A DNA stretch of 64,000 nucleotides from NCBI RefSeq assembly GCF_902506415.1, contig NZ_LR733275.1:3877856-3941855 (forward strand), in the 5' to 3' direction. Made by a program: the position numbers and the translations under genes. Under the pieces are notes generated by a model. The model worked only from the letters and a program-made list of their open reading frames with translations. It ran no database searches and had not been told where the DNA came from. Positions 40,321 to 48,567 of this stretch are shown here, in pieces (within the stretch, counting starts at the first letter, position 1; every line of letters starts with the position of its first letter). This stretch comes from Massilia sp. 9I. Its GTDB lineage: Bacteria > Pseudomonadota > Gammaproteobacteria > Burkholderiales > Burkholderiaceae_D.

Positions 40321-40363
40321 ACCGAGCCGCTGCGACCACCAGGTTACCCGGCTCGGTTTTTTT
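40321..40363 (+). terminator. Terminator between dnaK and dnaJ
   Basis: ACCGAGCCG (40321-40329) pairs with CGGCTCGGT (40349-40357) across a 19-base loop, followed by T. It probably lets only part of the dnaK transcript reach dnaJ, 42 bases on. A second GC-rich hairpin lies at about 40281-40315. Confidence 0.75.
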
Positions 40364-40404
40364 GCAACCACCGTTTTACCTGATCAATAAGCAAGGTGCC
40401 GCCA

Positions 40405-41529
40405 ATGGCAAAGCGTGATTTTTACGAGATCCTCGGGGTCGCGAAGAATGCGTCGGAAGACGACATCAAGAAGGCCTATCGCAAGCTTGCGATGAAATAC
40501 CACCCTGACCGCAACCCTGACAACAAGGAAGCGGAAGAGAAGTTCAAGGAGGTCAAGGAAGCCTACGAGATGCTGACCAATCCGGAGAAGCGCGAGGCCT
40601 ATGACCGCTACGGTCACGCCGGCGTCGACCCGAACATGGGCGGCGGAGGCGGCTTCGGCGCGGGCGGTTTCGGCGACGCCTTCGGCGACATCTTCGGCGA
40701 CATCTTCGGCGGCGGCCGCGGCCGCGGCGGCGGCGGACCCCAGGTCTACCGCGGCGCCGACCTGCGCTACAACCTCGAGATCACCCTGGAGCAGGCGGCG
40801 CACGGCTACGAGACCACCATCCGCGTGCCGAGCTGGGACAAGTGCGACACCTGCCACGGCAGCGGCGCCAAGCCGGGCACCCAGCCGGTCACCTGCACCA
40901 CCTGCTCGGGCCACGGCCAGGTGCGCATGCAGCAGGGCTTCTTCAGCATCCAGCAGACCTGCCCGAAGTGCCATGGCAGCGGCAAGATCATCCCGGAACC
41001 CTGCGCGGCCTGCGGCGGCGCCGGACGCATCAAGCGCAACAAGACGCTGGAAGTGAAGATCCCGGCCGGTATCGACAACGGCATGCGCATCCGCTCGACC
41101 GGCAACGGCGAGCCGGGCACCAACGGCGGACCGTCGGGCGACCTGTACGTGGAAATCCACATCAAGCCGCACCCGGTGTTCCAGCGCGAAGGCGACGACC
41201 TGCACTGCGAAATGCCGATCTCCTTCGCCAAGGCTGCCCTGGGCGGCGAGATCGAGGTGCCTACGCTCACCGGCAAGGTGTCGTTCACGGTGCCCGAAGG
41301 CACCCAGACCGGCAAGACCTTCCGCCTCAAGGGCAAGGGCGTCAAGGGCGTGCGCTCGGGCTACACCGGCGACCTGTTCTGCCACGTGGTGGTCGAGACC
41401 CCGGTCAAGCTCACCGACAAGCAGAAGGACCTGCTGCGCGAGTTCGAGCGTTCGACCAGCGAAGGCGGGGCCAAGCACAGCCCGCAGAGCAAGGGCTGGA
41501 TGGACAAGGTCAAGGACTTCTTCGAGTAA
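40405..41529 (+). CDS. dnaJ: Chaperone protein DnaJ (Hsp40)
   Basis: 374 residues. The J domain has the HPD triad ([11 protein letters not shown]), a Gly/Phe-rich linker follows ([20 protein letters not shown]), then four CxxCxGxG zinc motifs ([32 protein letters not shown]) and the C-terminal substrate domain. It is a full type I DnaJ. The start [12 protein letters not shown] is used rather than an ATG nine bases upstream. Confidence 0.97.
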   Translation: MAKRDFYEILGVAKNASEDDIKKAYRKLAMKYHPDRNPDNKEAEEKFKEVKEAYEMLTNPEKREAYDRYGHAGVDPNMGGGGGFGAGGFGDAFGDIFGDIFGGGRGRGGGGPQVYRGADLRYNLEITLEQAAHGYETTIRVPSWDKCDTCHGSGAKPGTQPVTCTTCSGHGQVRMQQGFFSIQQTCPKCHGSGKIIPEPCAACGGAGRIKRNKTLEVKIPAGIDNGMRIRSTGNGEPGTNGGPSGDLYVEIHIKPHPVFQREGDDLHCEMPISFAKAALGGEIEVPTLTGKVSFTVPEGTQTGKTFRLKGKGVKGVRSGYTGDLFCHVVVETPVKLTDKQKDLLREFERSTSEGGAKHSPQSKGWMDKVKDFFE

Positions 41530-41541
41530 GCGACCATAGTA

Positions 41542-41576
41542 AACCGCCGGCGGCGAAGGCCCCGGCGGTTTTTTTT
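41542..41576 (+). terminator. Rho-independent terminator after dnaJ
   Basis: AACCGCCGG (41542-41550) pairs with CCGGCGGTT (41562-41570), followed by eight T in all. Confidence 0.9.
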
Positions 41577-41628
41577 CGTCTGGCTGGTATACTTTCGTCT
41601 ATTCAGCACGCATCAGTCAGGAGAACAA

Positions 41629-42324
41629 TTGGAAAACAAGACCACGGGCGTGAGCGCCGAAGACCTCTTCGCACGCAACCGCAAATGGGCCGCTTCGATG
41701 GTGGCCGAGGACCCGAATTTCTTCAAGGCGCTGTCGGAACAGCAGGCGCCGGAATACCTGTGGATCGGCTGCTCGGACAGCCGCGTGCCGGCCAACGAGC
41801 TGCTGGGCATGGCGCCGGGCGAGCTCTTCGTCCATCGCAACATCGCCAACGTGATCGTGCACTCGGACCTGAATGCCTTGAGCGTGCTGCAGTTCGCGAT
41901 CGACGTGCTGAAGGTCAAGCACATCATTATCTGCGGCCACTACGGCTGCTCCGGCGTGGGCGCCGCGCTCACCGGCACCCGCGTCGGCCTGGCCGACAAT
42001 TGGCTCGGTCACGTGCGCGACGTACGCGACAAGCACGGCAAGTACCTCGGCAACGTGATCGGCCGCCAGGCCGTCAACCGCCTGGTCGAGCTGAACGTGG
42101 CCGAGCAGGTGATCAACGTGGCCCAGACCACCATCGTGCGCGACGCCTGGGAACGCGGCCAGCCGCTGACCATCCACAGCTGGGTCTACGGCGTGCACGA
42201 CGGCCTGCTGCGCGACCTCGGCATCACCGTCAGCAGCTTCGAAGAGATCGCACCGAAGCTCGAGCGCGTGCTGAGCGGCTACCTCGACGGCGACCAGGTC
42301 CGTGACGAACGCCGCGGACAGTGA
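41629..42324 (+). CDS. can: Beta-class carbonic anhydrase
   Basis: 231 residues. It interconverts CO2 and bicarbonate. The zinc site and its partners are C48, D50 and R52 (GCSDSR), H104 and C107 (CGHYGCSG), as in E. coli Can. The start codon is a rare TTG at 41629, chosen because AGGAG lies at the right distance and the protein aligns from MENKTTG. It overlaps the next gene by 23 bases. Confidence 0.95.
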   Translation: MENKTTGVSAEDLFARNRKWAASMVAEDPNFFKALSEQQAPEYLWIGCSDSRVPANELLGMAPGELFVHRNIANVIVHSDLNALSVLQFAIDVLKVKHIIICGHYGCSGVGAALTGTRVGLADNWLGHVRDVRDKHGKYLGNVIGRQAVNRLVELNVAEQVINVAQTTIVRDAWERGQPLTIHSWVYGVHDGLLRDLGITVSSFEEIAPKLERVLSGYLDGDQVRDERRGQ

Positions 42325-42670
42325 TCTCATCCAGCTGCGCGATCTCGTCCGCAGCTTCGTGGACGAGCGCGACTGGGACCAGTTCCACACGCCGAAGAAC
42401 CTGGCCTCGGCCCTGAGCGTGGAAGCGGCCGAGCTGCTGGAGCATTTCCAGTGGCTGCAGCACGGCCGCCTTGACGAGCTGGGGCCGGACAAGCAGGTCC
42501 AGGTGCGCCACGAGATGGCCGACGTGCTGGTGTACCTGGTACGCCTGGCCGACAAGCTCGACGTTGACCTGTTCGCGGCGGTGCAGGAAAAGATGGTGCT
42601 CAACCGGGAAAAGTATCCGGCCGAGCAGGTGCGAGGCGACGCGCGCAAGTACTACGAGTACAAGAAATAA
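42302..42670 (+). CDS. MazG-like nucleotide pyrophosphohydrolase
   Basis: 122 residues from a GTG start inside the end of can. It has the all-alpha NTP pyrophosphatase metal motif: EAAELLEHFQW, then EMADVLVYLVRLADKL (EExxE..ExxD type), as in the RS21-C6/dCTPase-like group. It probably hydrolyses non-canonical dNTPs to monophosphates (house-cleaning). Overlap suggests translational coupling with carbonic anhydrase, though no functional link is known. Confidence 0.88.
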   Translation: MTNAADSDLIQLRDLVRSFVDERDWDQFHTPKNLASALSVEAAELLEHFQWLQHGRLDELGPDKQVQVRHEMADVLVYLVRLADKLDVDLFAAVQEKMVLNREKYPAEQVRGDARKYYEYKK

Positions 42671-42677
42671 CCCTCCT

Positions 42678-42720
42678 GAAAGAATATTTCATTTAACTTG
42701 CTTTTATGAAATATTCTTTC
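42678..42720. other. AT-rich 15-bp perfect inverted repeat
   Basis: GAAAGAATATTTCAT (42678-42692) and ATGAAATATTCTTTC (42706-42720) flank a 13-base loop. It stands out in a GC-rich genome. It lacks a downstream T tract but could act as a terminator or a protein-binding site. The 284-base gap up to puuD also holds a bulged GAGAGCT hairpin at 42790-42814 but no gene I can support. Confidence 0.65.
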
Positions 42721-42954
42721 ACTCCGTGTCGAGCGCCTACCGTGTTGGCATGCTCCTCGAGTTACCGTTAAGATTTTGTCATGAGGTTTGAGAGCTGCCC
42801 GTGGGCGAGCTCTCTTCCCTGACAGATCAGCAGGAAGCCACACGCTCTCCGCCGCGCCGCCCTGATCGGCGCGTGATCTGGATCAATGGCCACTCGCGCC
42901 CGAACCAGAATGCCCGTATCATGGTTTCGTGCGCTTCACGACAAGGTAGAGACC

Positions 42955-43725
42955 ATGCGCCCCATCGTCATCGTCCCCGCATGCACGCGTGATTTCGGCG
43001 AACACCCGTATCACGCCGCCCAGTACAAGTACGTCGACGCCGTCGTGCTTGGCGCCGATTGCGCGCCAATGATCCTGCCCTCGCTGGGCGAAGCGCTCGA
43101 CCTGGAAACCATGCTCGCCCTGTGCGACGGCATCATGCTGACCGGTTCGGCCTCGAACGTGCACCCCAGCTACTACTCCGAGGAAGTGCTCGATCCGTCG
43201 CTGCCGCAGGACCCGGCGCGCGACCGGACCACGCTGCCCCTGATCCGCGAAGCGGTCAAGCGCGGCATCCCGATCATCGCGATCTGCCGCGGCTTCCAGG
43301 AAATGAACGTGGCCCTGGGCGGCAGCCTGCACCAGGCGGTGCAGACCGTGGCCGGCAAGTTCGACCACCGCGAAAATCCCGAGCTCGGCATGGACGAGCA
43401 GTATGGCGACGCCCACAACGTCTTCATCACGCCCGGCGGCTGCCTGGAGCGCATGCTGGGCCAGTCGGAAATCCCGGTGAACTCGCTGCACGGCCAGGGC
43501 ATCAACGAACTCGCGCCGGGCATGTCGGTCGAAGCTGTAGCGGAGGACGGATTGGTCGAAGCCTTCTCGGTCTCCACCGCGCCCGGCTTCACCCTGGCGG
43601 TGCAGTGGCACCCCGAGTGGCGCATCCAGCACAACCCCTACTCGATGAAGATGTTCGGGGCCTTCGGCAATGCCTGCCGTGAATACCAGGCGCAGAAACA
43701 ATCCCTGCAACGGAGCAGTGCATGA
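42955..43725 (+). CDS. puuD: Gamma-glutamyl-gamma-aminobutyrate hydrolase family (PuuD-like)
   Basis: 256 residues, class I glutamine amidotransferase fold. The nucleophile is C111 (IAICRGFQEMN), and the HxE pair is in VQWHPEW. It splits gamma-glutamyl-GABA into glutamate and GABA in putrescine degradation. AAGGTAGAG precedes the ATG, while upstream in-frame ATGs lack an RBS. Neighbouring puuA-like and aminotransferase genes support the pathway. Confidence 0.9.
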   Translation: MRPIVIVPACTRDFGEHPYHAAQYKYVDAVVLGADCAPMILPSLGEALDLETMLALCDGIMLTGSASNVHPSYYSEEVLDPSLPQDPARDRTTLPLIREAVKRGIPIIAICRGFQEMNVALGGSLHQAVQTVAGKFDHRENPELGMDEQYGDAHNVFITPGGCLERMLGQSEIPVNSLHGQGINELAPGMSVEAVAEDGLVEAFSVSTAPGFTLAVQWHPEWRIQHNPYSMKMFGAFGNACREYQAQKQSLQRSSA

Positions 43726-43858
43726 GCTTGTATGCCGTGGCGGACGCCTTTTTCTGGGCGAACAGCGCCGTCCCATAGCTTCCCTGCCTGATGTGTAACC
43801 GCGCACCCGGCGCTGGCCGTTCGTGCGCACGAACTTCGAAACAGACAGTGAGGCAATC

Positions 43859-45229
43859 ATGGCAATCCGCGACAATTTTTCTTATACCGACATGGAGGAG
43901 TGGCTCAACGCGAAACGGGTCACTGAAATCGAATGCCTGGTCCCCGACTTGACTGGCGTGGCCCGTGGAAAAATCCTCCCCCGCGTAAAATTCACCGACG
44001 ACCGCGGCATGCGCATCCCCGAAGTGGTGCTGGGCATGACCGTCACCGGCAACACCCCCGAGCGCGACGAATCCTATAACCGCGCCATCGCGGCCACCGA
44101 CCGCGACATGATCCTGAAGGCGGACCCAACCACCATCACCATGGTGCCGTGGGCGGTCGACCCCACCGCCCAGGTCATCCACGACTGCTATTTCGCCGAC
44201 GGCAAGCTGGTCGACTATGCGCCGCGCAGCGTGCTGCGCCGCGTGCTCAAGCTGTACGAAGAGCGCGGCTGGAAGCCGGTGGTGGCGCCGGAACTCGAGT
44301 TCTACCTCACGGCCAAGAACATCGATCCCAACTTGCCGCTCAGCTCGCCGGTGGGCCGCAGCGGCCGTGCCGAGACCAGCCGCCAGGTCTACAGCATCGA
44401 CGCCGTCAACGAATTCGACCCGCTGTTCGAGGACATCTACGATTACTGCGAGATGATGAACCTCGACGTCGACACCCTGATCCACGAGATCGGCGCCGGC
44501 CAGATGGAGATCAACTTCCTGCACGGCGATCCGCTCGGCCTGGCCGACAAGGTCTTCTACTTCAAGCGCACCCTGCGCGAAGCCGCGCTCAAGCACGAGA
44601 TGTACGCCACCTTCATGGCCAAGCCCATGGCCGACGAGCCCGGCTCGGCGATGCACGTGCACCAGAGCGTGGTCGACAAGGAAACCGGCCGCAACATCTT
44701 CAGCAATCCCGACGGCACGCCATCGAACGCCTTCCGCCACTACATCGGCGGCCTGCAGCGCTACATGCCGTCGGCCATGGCGATCATCGCTCCTTATGTG
44801 AATTCCTACCGCCGCATCGTGCGCCACTCGGCCGCGCCGATCAACCTGCAGTGGGGCATGGACAACCGCACCGTCGGCTTCCGGGTGCCGGTGTCGGGGG
44901 CGCAGGACCGGCGCGTGGAGAACCGCGTGATCGGCGCCGACGCCAATCCCTACCTGGCGCTGGCGGTTACGCTGGCCTGCGGCTACCTGGGCATGCTCGA
45001 CGCCGTCGAGCCGAGCCGGATGGTCGAGGTCAGCGCCTACGACATGCCGGTCGAGCTGCCGCAAGGCCTGTCCGAAGCGATCACCCTGTTGCGCCGGGAA
45101 GACCGTTTGCGCGACGTGCTTGGCGAGCGTTTCATCGACGTGTACTCTGCAGTAAAGGACCTCGAGCATCAGGAGTTCATGCGCGTCATCAGTCCGTGGG
45201 AGCGGGAGCACCTGCTGCTGCACGTCTGA
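43859..45229 (+). CDS. puuA: Glutamine synthetase family, probable gamma-glutamylpolyamine synthetase (PuuA-like)
   Basis: 456 residues. The ATP-grasp-like GS core is clear: APELEFYL, GAGQMEINF, AMHVHQSV, NLQWGMDNRTVGFRVP and NPYLALAVTLACGYLG. It would ligate glutamate to putrescine or another polyamine. The context next to puuD and a polyamine-type aminotransferase supports this over true glutamine synthetase. GTGAGG lies before the chosen ATG. The C-terminal adenylylation loop of GlnA is absent. Confidence 0.88.
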   Translation: MAIRDNFSYTDMEEWLNAKRVTEIECLVPDLTGVARGKILPRVKFTDDRGMRIPEVVLGMTVTGNTPERDESYNRAIAATDRDMILKADPTTITMVPWAVDPTAQVIHDCYFADGKLVDYAPRSVLRRVLKLYEERGWKPVVAPELEFYLTAKNIDPNLPLSSPVGRSGRAETSRQVYSIDAVNEFDPLFEDIYDYCEMMNLDVDTLIHEIGAGQMEINFLHGDPLGLADKVFYFKRTLREAALKHEMYATFMAKPMADEPGSAMHVHQSVVDKETGRNIFSNPDGTPSNAFRHYIGGLQRYMPSAMAIIAPYVNSYRRIVRHSAAPINLQWGMDNRTVGFRVPVSGAQDRRVENRVIGADANPYLALAVTLACGYLGMLDAVEPSRMVEVSAYDMPVELPQGLSEAITLLRREDRLRDVLGERFIDVYSAVKDLEHQEFMRVISPWEREHLLLHV

Positions 45230-45255
45230 TTGGTTCTTGATAATGGGAGCCAATC

Positions 45256-46698
45256 ATGACAACCAACTCGATGGTGGCCTCGCTGCGCGTGACTGCGCCC
45301 GAGACGCAAGAGACTTTTGACACCCAGGCCCTGCAGCGCCTGGACAGCGCGCACTACCTGCATCCGTTCACCGACCACGCCGCGCTGCGCGAGCGCGGCG
45401 CGCGCGTGATCGTGCGCGCCGACGACGTCTACCTGTGGGATTCCGACGGCAACAAGATCATCGACGGCATGGCCGGCCTGTGGTGCGTAAACGCCGGCTA
45501 CGGGCGCGCCAGCATCGCCGACGCGGTGCACGCCCAGATGCTGCAGCTGCCTTTCTATAACAGCTTCTTCAACACCACCAACGTGCCGGCGGTGAAACTG
45601 GCGGCGCTGCTGGCGCGGCTCGCGCCACCCAACATGCAGCACGTGTTCTTCACCGGCAGCGGTTCGGAAGCGAACGACACCATCGTGCGCATGGTGCGGC
45701 GCTACTGGCAGCTGGCCGGCCGTCCGGGGCGCGAAACCATCATCAGCCGCCGCAACGCCTACCACGGCTCTACCATGGCCGGGGCTTCGCTGGGCGGGAT
45801 GGCGGGCATGCACGCGCAGGGCGGGCTGCCGATTCCCGGCATCGTCCATATCGGCCAGCCGAACTACGCCGAGCACGGGCACGGCATGAGCGAAGCGGCC
45901 TTCGGCCTGGAAGCGGCCGGCTGGCTGGAAGCGAAGATCCTGGAAGTGGGGCCGGAGCGCGTGGCCGCCTTCATCGGCGAACCGGTGCAGGGCGCGGGCG
46001 GCGTGATCATCCCGCCCGCTACCTACTGGCCGGAGATCCAGCGCATCTGCGACAAGTACGACATCCTGCTGATATCGGACGAAGTGATCTGCGGCTTCGG
46101 CCGCCTAGGCACCTGGTTCGGCTGCGAGCTGATGGGCTTCCAGCCCGACCTGATCGCCTTCGCCAAGGGCGTCACCTCGGGCTACGTGCCGCTGGGCGGC
46201 GTGCTGGTGGGCTCACGCGTGGCGCACATGCTGATCGAGAAGGGCGGCGACTTCAACCACGGCTTCACCTATTCCGGCCACCCGTCGGCATGCGCGGCGG
46301 CGCTGGAAAACCTGCGCATCATCGAAGCCGAGCGCCTGGTGGAGCGAGTGGCGCTGGAGACCGGGCCGCACCTGAAGTCGCGCTTCGCCTCGCTGGCGAT
46401 GCATCCGCTGGTGGGGCATGCCGAGACCTGCGGCATGACGGCTGGGCTGAACCTGGTGCGGCGCAAGGGGGCGACGGTGCATGAATGCGAGGCCTTCCCG
46501 CCGGCGCACGCGGTGGGGATGGTCTGCCGCAAGCACATGTTCGACAACGGCGTCATCATGCGCGCCGTGGGGGACCGGATGATCGTGGCGCCGCCGCTGT
46601 CGATTACCAAAGGGCAGATCGACGAGATGGTGGAGCGGATCGGGCATTGCCTGGATCTGACGCTGGAGGAGGTGGTGGGGAACGGGTGGATGGAGTAG
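45256..46698 (+). CDS. Class III aminotransferase, probable polyamine:pyruvate transaminase (SpuC-like)
   Basis: 480 residues. PLP fold type I with the cofactor lysine K304 (FAKGVTSGY), the preceding DEVICGFGR, and GSGSEANDTIVRM. The N-terminal segment HYLHPFTDH and overall length fit putrescine/cadaverine-pyruvate transaminases such as SpuC. The 26-base gap to puuA indicates one operon. Two routes of putrescine use, gamma-glutamyl and direct transamination, would therefore coexist. Confidence 0.87.
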   Translation: MTTNSMVASLRVTAPETQETFDTQALQRLDSAHYLHPFTDHAALRERGARVIVRADDVYLWDSDGNKIIDGMAGLWCVNAGYGRASIADAVHAQMLQLPFYNSFFNTTNVPAVKLAALLARLAPPNMQHVFFTGSGSEANDTIVRMVRRYWQLAGRPGRETIISRRNAYHGSTMAGASLGGMAGMHAQGGLPIPGIVHIGQPNYAEHGHGMSEAAFGLEAAGWLEAKILEVGPERVAAFIGEPVQGAGGVIIPPATYWPEIQRICDKYDILLISDEVICGFGRLGTWFGCELMGFQPDLIAFAKGVTSGYVPLGGVLVGSRVAHMLIEKGGDFNHGFTYSGHPSACAAALENLRIIEAERLVERVALETGPHLKSRFASLAMHPLVGHAETCGMTAGLNLVRRKGATVHECEAFPPAHAVGMVCRKHMFDNGVIMRAVGDRMIVAPPLSITKGQIDEMVERIGHCLDLTLEEVVGNGWME

Positions 46699-46705
46699 CT
46701 CGCGG

Positions 46706-46839
46706 TTTGCTTGCAACTTGGGTCCCGGCCTTCGCCGGGACGACGTTTTTAAGCTAACGCATAAAACATCGCTAACGCGTTTCTTCCGTTAGCCTTAAAG
46801 CCGTCATCCCGGCGAAGGCCGGGATCCAATTTTGCATGA
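46706..46839. repeat. Inverted doublet of the GTCATCCCGGCGAAGGCCGG repeat, opposite arrangement
   Basis: The left copy (46706-46750) contains TCCCGGCCTTCGCCGGGA and the right copy (46800-46839) contains TCCCGGCGAAGGCCGGGA. Here the first copy is the inverted one, unlike the pair at 35344-35473. A shorter GCTAAC/GTTAGC pair lies between them. The element separates convergent genes. Confidence 0.8.
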
Positions 46840-46850
46840 CCAGTGTCAGC

Positions 46851-48311
46851 TCAAGCACTCGCCACAATATGCTTGGTCGGCTCGCCGCCATTCTTGAACA
46901 CCTGCGGCGCCAGCGAGCCCACGAACATGCCGATGAAGGCCGCCACCAGCCCGGCCAGCTGACCCGGGAAGTGCTCGCCCCAGCTGGTGATCTGCGGGAA
47001 GAACAGCAGCCACACCAGGATGCCGGCGCCGATCGACAGGATGGCGCCCTGCGTGGTCGCGCGCTTCCAGTACAGGCCCATCACCAGCGGCACGAAGGCG
47101 CCCACCAGCGTGACCTGATAGGCGCTCGACACCAGTTCGTAGATCGAGGTGCCTTCCATGAAGATCGCGTACTGCAGCACCAGCGTGGCGAAGATCACGA
47201 TGGTCACGCGCATCGCGAACAGCTGCTGCTTGTCGCTCATGCCGGGGCGCAGGTTCTTGAGGATGTTTTCGACAAAGCTGGTCGACGGCGCCAGCAGGGT
47301 GGCCGAAGAGGTGCTCTTGATGGCCGACAGCAGCGCGCCGAAGAACAGGATCTGCATCACCAGCGGCATCTTGGTCATGATGAAGGTCGGCAGCAGGCGC
47401 TGGTAGTCGTGCATGGCCATCGACATGGCGGACTCGCCCATCACGACCACGGCCGCGGCCACGATGAACATCGGCACGAAGGCGAACAGGATGTAGCTGG
47501 CGCCGCCGATCACGGCGCCGGTGCGCGCGGTCGGGGCGTCCTTGGCCGACATCACGCGCTGGAACACGTCCTGCTGCGGGATCGAGCCGAACATCATGGT
47601 GATGGCGGCGGCGATGAAGAACATGATGTCGGTGAAGCTCGGCTCGGGCAGCACGCGCCACAGCTTGGCCTGATGGGCCATCGCCAGCACCTTGTCGGCG
47701 CCGCCGGCCAGGTCGGACGCGAAGACGGCGATGATGGCCATGCCGACCACCAGCACGATCATCTGGATGAAGTCGGTGATCGCCACCGCCAGGAAGCCGC
47801 CCACCACCACGTAGATCAGCACCGCCAGGGTGCCGATGACCATGCCGGTGGCCGGCGCCAGCGCGCCGTTGGTCAGCACCGTGAACACCAGGCCCAGCGC
47901 GGTGATCTGCGCCGCCACCCAGCCCAGGTAGCTCAGGATAATCGCCACCGAGCAGAACACCTCGATGCCCTTGCCGTAGCGCTGGCGGTAGTAGTCGCCG
48001 ATGGTAAGCAGGTTCAGTTTATACAGCTTGGAGGCGAAGAACACGCCGACCAGGATCAGGCACATGCCCGCGCCGAACGGATCCTCGATGATGGCGTTCA
48101 GGCCGCCCTGCACGAACTTGGCCGGCACGCCCATCACGGTCTCGGCGCCGAACCAGGTGGCGAAGGTGGTCGTGATGACCATGATCAGCGGCAGGCTGCG
48201 GCCGGCCACGGCGAAGTCGCTGGTATTCTTGATCCGGGTACCCGCCCACATCCCGAGCCCGAGCGTGCCGAGCAGGTAAAGCGCGACGAAAACGATCAAA
48301 GTGGTGTTCAT
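46851..48311 (-). CDS. Sodium:solute symporter family transporter
   Basis: 486 residues with about 13 membrane helices, SSS (PutP/PanF-like) family. Features are AGTRIKNTSDFAVAGRSLPL near the N-terminus, TTTFATWFGAETVMGVP, and the PQQDVFQRVMSAKD segment. The substrate is not determinable. Facing the polyamine operon, it could import an amino acid or related nitrogen source, but this is only positional. Confidence 0.9.
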   Translation of the reverse strand: MNTTLIVFVALYLLGTLGLGMWAGTRIKNTSDFAVAGRSLPLIMVITTTFATWFGAETVMGVPAKFVQGGLNAIIEDPFGAGMCLILVGVFFASKLYKLNLLTIGDYYRQRYGKGIEVFCSVAIILSYLGWVAAQITALGLVFTVLTNGALAPATGMVIGTLAVLIYVVVGGFLAVAITDFIQMIVLVVGMAIIAVFASDLAGGADKVLAMAHQAKLWRVLPEPSFTDIMFFIAAAITMMFGSIPQQDVFQRVMSAKDAPTARTGAVIGGASYILFAFVPMFIVAAAVVVMGESAMSMAMHDYQRLLPTFIMTKMPLVMQILFFGALLSAIKSTSSATLLAPSTSFVENILKNLRPGMSDKQQLFAMRVTIVIFATLVLQYAIFMEGTSIYELVSSAYQVTLVGAFVPLVMGLYWKRATTQGAILSIGAGILVWLLFFPQITSWGEHFPGQLAGLVAAFIGMFVGSLAPQVFKNGGEPTKHIVASA

Positions 48312-48567
48312 GCGGTGGATGCTCCGGGCGCGGAAAATTGTTGGGCGGAAAATTCGCGATTATAAAGGCAGAATCCGGCGGTTGGCTCAACTTTGCTAGG
48401 ATTTGGCTTCAAGTGTTGCTCTTCTAGGAAAGAAATGGGCCTGAGCCAGGTGCGCTAAGCGCATGACTCCTTCCGTGAAGCGCCTCCCCTGGCCCTCGTG
48501 TATGCTTGCCCGATCAGGATTCCGCCATCGCATGCCATTTACCAATGGAATGCGGCAGCACGTTTTT

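Noticed and set aside
42652..42992. 63-codon ORFs on both strands between mazG-like gene and puuD
   Set aside because: Arg/Pro-rich, no RBS and no conserved features; they overlap hairpins.
43722..43778. 18-codon ORF overlapping the puuD stop
   Set aside because: No family resemblance, no membrane or signal features; most likely chance reading through the intergenic region.
48385..48420. Sigma-54-like TTGGCTCAACTTTGCT and TTTGGCTTCAAGTGTTGCT before the CHASE3 kinase
   Set aside because: GG-to-GC spacings are 9 and 11 bases instead of the strict 10, so neither is a valid RpoN promoter.
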